This document shows positions 6,301 through 8,532 of a DNA stretch of 8,532 nucleotides, piece by piece. The DNA lies in NCBI GenBank assembly GCA_023411445.1, contig JAEYOT010000419.1:1-8532 (forward strand), in the 5' to 3' direction. Origin of the DNA: Pseudomonadota bacterium (GTDB taxonomy: Bacteria; Myxococcota_A; Polyangia; Polyangiales; Polyangiaceae). The notes beneath the pieces were generated by a model. The model was not told the origin of the DNA. It made no database searches and saw only the letters and a program-made list of their open reading frames with translations. A program made the translations under genes and the position numbers. Positions within the stretch are counted from its first letter, which is position 1, and every line of letters begins with the position of its first letter.

Positions 6301-7016
6301 TCTTCCTCATGACAATCCGACAGCGCGCGCTGCAGCTTCTTCCGAGCGTGAAATAGCCGGCTCATGATCGTGCCCTTGGACACCTGCATGGCCTCGGCCA
6401 TCTCCTCGTAGCTCATGCCCTCTATCTCGCGCATCAGGATGACCCCGCGGTGGTAGGCAGGGAGGGCGTCGAGCGCGCGCTGGATGCGCTGCGACAGCTG
6501 GCCGCGCCGCACCGCGTCGAACGGATCCGCGTCGATGGCTTGTGGGATGAGCGGAGACTCACCCTCGTCCACCTCGAGCGCGAAATGCAGCTCCGCCTCA
6601 CGCCGTGAAGGCTTGCGCATGAGGTCGATGGAGAGGTTCGTGACGATGCGGTAGAGCCAGGTGAAGAAGCTCGAGCCGCCATGAAATTGCGCGAGCCCTT
6701 TGTGGACGCGCAAGAAGGCTTCTTGAGCGATCTCGCGCGCGTCCTGCTCGTCGCGCACCAGCCCCAGCGCGATGGCGAAGACGCGGCGCTGATGTCGCTC
6801 CACCAGCAGCCGGAACGCGCCGCTGTCGCCCGCCTGCGCGCGCTGGATGAGCCGGAGGTCCTCTTGCGATTCATGCTCACGTTCCAGCCGGTTGGACGCG
6901 GGCTGGTCCCCCCTATTCACCACCCTGACATTTCGATCACGGGCGATCTCGGGAACGGGCTTCGGCGGCTCCGAGTCCGCCAAAATCAGCCGCGGAGCAA
7001 GAATACTTTGCGACAT
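6276..7016 (-). CDS. RNA polymerase sigma factor, sigma-70 ECF group (RpoE-like)
   Basis: The 246-aa protein carries sigma region 2 at about 53-135 (DLRLIQRAQAGDSGAFRLLVE, DEQDAREIAQEAFLRVHKGL, and FTWLYRIVTNLSIDLMRK for -10 recognition and core binding). A 35-residue acidic linker follows, then region 4 at about 173-232, with helix-turn-helix EGMSYEEMAEAMQVSKGTIMSRLFHARKKL for the -35 element. There is no region 1 or 3, as in ECF sigma factors. An N-terminal extension of about 50 residues precedes region 2, longer than usual. ATG 7016 is the most upstream start because an in-frame TGA lies just before it; GGGAG abuts the ATG with no spacer, so a later start is possible. The tail CHEEEC is partly dictated by the anti-sigma ribosome-binding site it overlaps. 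Gene order with the anti-sigma factor and HtrA-like protease points to an envelope-stress regulon. Confidence 0.93.
   Translation of the reverse strand: MSQSILAPRLILADSEPPKPVPEIARDRNVRVVNRGDQPASNRLEREHESQEDLRLIQRAQAGDSGAFRLLVERHQRRVFAIALGLVRDEQDAREIAQEAFLRVHKGLAQFHGGSSFFTWLYRIVTNLSIDLMRKPSRREAELHFALEVDEGESPLIPQAIDADPFDAVRRGQLSQRIQRALDALPAYHRGVILMREIEGMSYEEMAEAMQVSKGTIMSRLFHARKKLQRALSDCHEEECPGASSA
6304..6308 (-). promoter_or_regulatory. ribosome-binding site of the anti-sigma gene inside the sigma gene
   Basis: On the minus strand GAGGA lies three bases before the ATG at 6300, within the sigma factor's Glu-Glu codons. It fixes the anti-sigma start and supports translational coupling across the 25-bp overlap. 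Confidence 0.6.
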
Positions 7017-7069
7017 CTCCCGTCGTGATACGGAAGCCCCTCACTGCTTCTCCCCCGTAGCTTTCTCCT

Positions 7070-7085
7070 CCGGCGGTAGCGCCGG
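7070..7085 (-). repeat. short inverted repeat between the HtrA-like and sigma genes
   Basis: The 79-bp gap between the protease stop and the sigma start contains CCGGCG and CGCCGG arms separated by four bases. They could form a 6-bp GC stem with a tetraloop in the mRNA. No U-run follows on the minus-strand transcript, so it is not a convincing terminator. It could be a processing or attenuation element, or chance. The rest of the gap has no recognisable sigma70 or ECF promoter. Confidence 0.25.
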
Positions 7086-7095
7086 GCTCACGCGC

Positions 7096-8268
7096 TCAGG
7101 GGAAGTCTTCTTCGGGCTGCAGCGGCGTGGAGGGCAGGGCCCGCTCCGGCAATGCGTCCAGCTTGACCTGCAGGTCGAAGAAGCGCCCTCCGCGCGCGAC
7201 GCGCAGGGTCACCGTTTTACCTACACCGGCTAGACTTGCTACCCAGCGCAGTCGATCCGGGCCGGGCAGCGCCTCACCCTCGAAGGAGAGGATCACGTCG
7301 TCCACCATCAGGCCTGCCTTGTCGGCGGGCCCGCCCGGTACGACCACGCTGACGAGCACCCCCGTCTCCTCGGTCAGCTTCAGGCGCTCGCGATCCTCCG
7401 GCATCAGCGGCGCGACCACCACGCCGATGGCGCTACGCTTGACGCTGCCGTCGGCGATCAAGCGGGGGAGCAGCTCCTTGACCATGTTGATCGGGATCGC
7501 AAACCCGATGTTGTTCGCGCTGCGACGGATCGCGGTGTTGATGCCCACCACGCGCCCGGCCATGTCCAGCAGCGGACCGCCGGAGTTGCCGGGGTTGATG
7601 CTCGCGTCAGTCTGCAGAAAGTCGTAGTAGCCGGACTCGTCTAGGCCCTTCACGTCCGCGATGGTGCGGCCTTTGGCGCTGATGATGCCGGCCGAGACGG
7701 TGGGCGACAGGCCGAAGGGGTTGCCGATGGCCACCACCCAGTCGCCCACGCGCACGGCCTCCGAATCACCAAGCGGCAAGAACGGAAGGTTCTTCTCGTC
7801 CACGCGGATCACGGCGATATCCGTACGCGGATCGCGGCCCACGACGGTGGCCTTCACCTGCCGCTTGCGCCCAAAGACGACGTAGATTTCGCTGGCGCCC
7901 TCGATCACGTGGTTGTTCGTCAGGATCAAGCCGCCGCTGGGATCGTAGACGAAGGCGCTCCCGACGCCCTCACCGACCACTTGGCGACGTCCGGTGAGGC
8001 CGCGCCGCTCCTGCAGCGTCTTGACGAACACCACCGCCGGATCGGCCTTGGCAGCCAGATCCGCGAAGGTGTTCGGTGCTTGCGCTCCCGGCGGCGCGAC
8101 CACCTGCACCGGCTGCGAGATGATGGGCGCGCCGGTGACAGGCTGCGCTCCCGAAGGCACCGCCGCCGCAGTGCCTGAGCCTGCGCCTGGCGGCGCTGGA
8201 CGCTTGCAGCCAGCGAGCAGCAGCGCCGCCCCCGCCGCGATCCACCAGGCGCGCCCGAGGAGCCTCAC
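7096..8268 (-). CDS. HtrA/DegS-like trypsin-type serine protease, lipoprotein, one PDZ domain
   Basis: The 390-aa protein begins with a lipoprotein signal (WWIAAGAALLLAGC, lipobox LAGC, lipidated Cys21), followed by a Pro/Ala/Gly-rich linker to about residue 66. The trypsin-like domain (about 68-270) has the full catalytic triad: His120 (LTNNHVIEG), Asp150 (RTDIAVIRV) and Ser229 (NPGNSGGPLLD). A single PDZ domain follows (about 278-372, with GVLVSVVVPGGPADKAGLMVDDVI). The region before His120 is short, without the long LA loop of DegP, and one PDZ plus membrane anchoring resembles DegS, although DegS is held by a transmembrane helix rather than lipid. It should act in the periplasm, tethered to a membrane, as quality-control protease or stress sensor. 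The GTG start overlaps the previous gene's stop as GTGA, with AAGGA at 8272-8276 as ribosome-binding site. The sigma and anti-sigma genes follow 79 bp downstream. The family call is very secure; the target is inferred. Confidence 0.95.
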   Translation of the reverse strand: MRLLGRAWWIAAGAALLLAGCKRPAPPGAGSGTAAAVPSGAQPVTGAPIISQPVQVVAPPGAQAPNTFADLAAKADPAVVFVKTLQERRGLTGRRQVVGEGVGSAFVYDPSGGLILTNNHVIEGASEIYVVFGRKRQVKATVVGRDPRTDIAVIRVDEKNLPFLPLGDSEAVRVGDWVVAIGNPFGLSPTVSAGIISAKGRTIADVKGLDESGYYDFLQTDASINPGNSGGPLLDMAGRVVGINTAIRRSANNIGFAIPINMVKELLPRLIADGSVKRSAIGVVVAPLMPEDRERLKLTEETGVLVSVVVPGGPADKAGLMVDDVILSFEGEALPGPDRLRWVASLAGVGKTVTLRVARGGRFFDLQVKLDALPERALPSTPLQPEEDFP

Positions 8269-8532
8269 TTTTCCTTCGCGACCTCGACGAAGCGCATGCG
8301 CAGGTCGTAGATGGCTTGGGAGAGCACGCGCTCTTCGTCGCCGCTCAGGTTGCCGCGTGTCTTGTCTTGGAGGACCGCCAAGAGGTCGATGGTCTGGCGG
8401 GCGAGCGGCAGGTTCTTCTCGCGCACGCCCGTTGCGGGATCGGGGGCGTCGCCCAGGTGGAGGAGCGCAGAGTGGCTCATCGACACCACGAAGGTGACAA
8501 AATCGAGCGCGGGGAGCTCTTTGGCGTAGGCG
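8265..8532 (-). CDS. DUF1844-family protein, 5' end outside window
   Basis: The frame is open to the right edge. The residues there (ELPALDFVTFVVSMSHSALL) already match the start of the DUF1844 domain, so the GTG at 8489 and the ATG at 8480 are internal and the gene is partial. The visible 88 residues contain the family's signature pattern: an alanine/histidine-rich first helix with LHLGDAPDP, then NLPLARQTIDLLAVLQDKTRGNLS and the C-terminal helix AIYDLRMRFVEVAKEK. DUF1844 proteins are small, mostly helical, soluble proteins of unknown function found in several phyla including Myxococcota. The stop overlaps the HtrA-like start by four bases (GTGA), so the two are co-translated. Its link to the protease is by position only. 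Confidence 0.8.
   Translation of the reverse strand, partial: AYAKELPALDFVTFVVSMSHSALLHLGDAPDPATGVREKNLPLARQTIDLLAVLQDKTRGNLSGDEERVLSQAIYDLRMRFVEVAKEK

Noticed and set aside
5834..6310. Minus-strand open frame of 158 codons overlapping the anti-sigma gene in another frame
   Set aside because: It is Arg/Pro-rich shadow sequence; the overlapping frame has a clear anti-sigma helix pattern and ribosome-binding site.
7017..7095. ECF-type autoregulatory promoter or terminator in the htrA-sigma gap
   Set aside because: No GGAAC-like -35 with a suitable -10 was seen, and the short GC stem lacks a U-run.
8265..8489. A complete 74-aa protein starting at GTG 8489
   Set aside because: The upstream in-frame residues to the window edge continue the DUF1844 pattern (LDFVTFV), so the gene is longer and cut by the window.

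Overview
The window is about 8.5 kb of dense, GC-rich chromosomal DNA. It looks like a myxobacterium or a close relative (Myxococcota, perhaps the Polyangiales/Sorangium side). This is inferred from the G/C-rich third codon positions, the Ala/Pro-rich linkers, the GAF/PAS-laden histidine kinases and the DUF1844-type protein; no rRNA or other marker gene is present to confirm it. There are nine protein genes. The genes at both window edges are cut. I see no RNA genes, insertion sequences, CRISPR arrays or long repeats, and no stretch over 100 bp without a gene.

Region 1 (2-1891). An M16-family protein runs off the left edge on the + strand. It keeps the Arg/Tyr pair of the C-terminal half but has lost the zinc motif HxxEH (it reads AxxAR), so it is the non-catalytic partner or half of an M16 system. 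It converges, with a 3-bp gap, on a minus-strand gene for a small single-pass membrane protein. That gene has a recognisable sigma70-like promoter placed so that the GTG start would be nearly leaderless.

Region 2 (1983-5284). Two translationally coupled signalling genes (TGATG junction) form a plus-strand operon. The first encodes REC-GAF-PAS-PAS-HisKA and stops without a catalytic ATP-binding (HATPase_c) domain. The second encodes a complete soluble histidine kinase with GAF-like sensor, HisKA and HATPase_c. The simplest reading is that the second kinase supplies catalysis, in trans, for the first protein's histidine and receiver. Neither protein has a DNA-binding output domain.

Region 3 (5274-8532, minus strand). 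The transcription order is: DUF1844-type protein, lipoprotein HtrA/DegS-like serine protease with one PDZ domain, ECF-type sigma factor, anti-sigma factor, small secreted protein. The first two overlap by GTGA, sigma and anti-sigma overlap by 25 bp, and the last two are 4 bp apart. Together they look like an envelope-stress module: an anchored periplasmic protease next to a sigma/anti-sigma pair, with a secreted protein of unknown role. The anti-sigma factor has no cysteines and so is not a zinc-binding type. The last gene of this cluster overlaps the end of the histidine kinase gene tail to tail by 11 bp.
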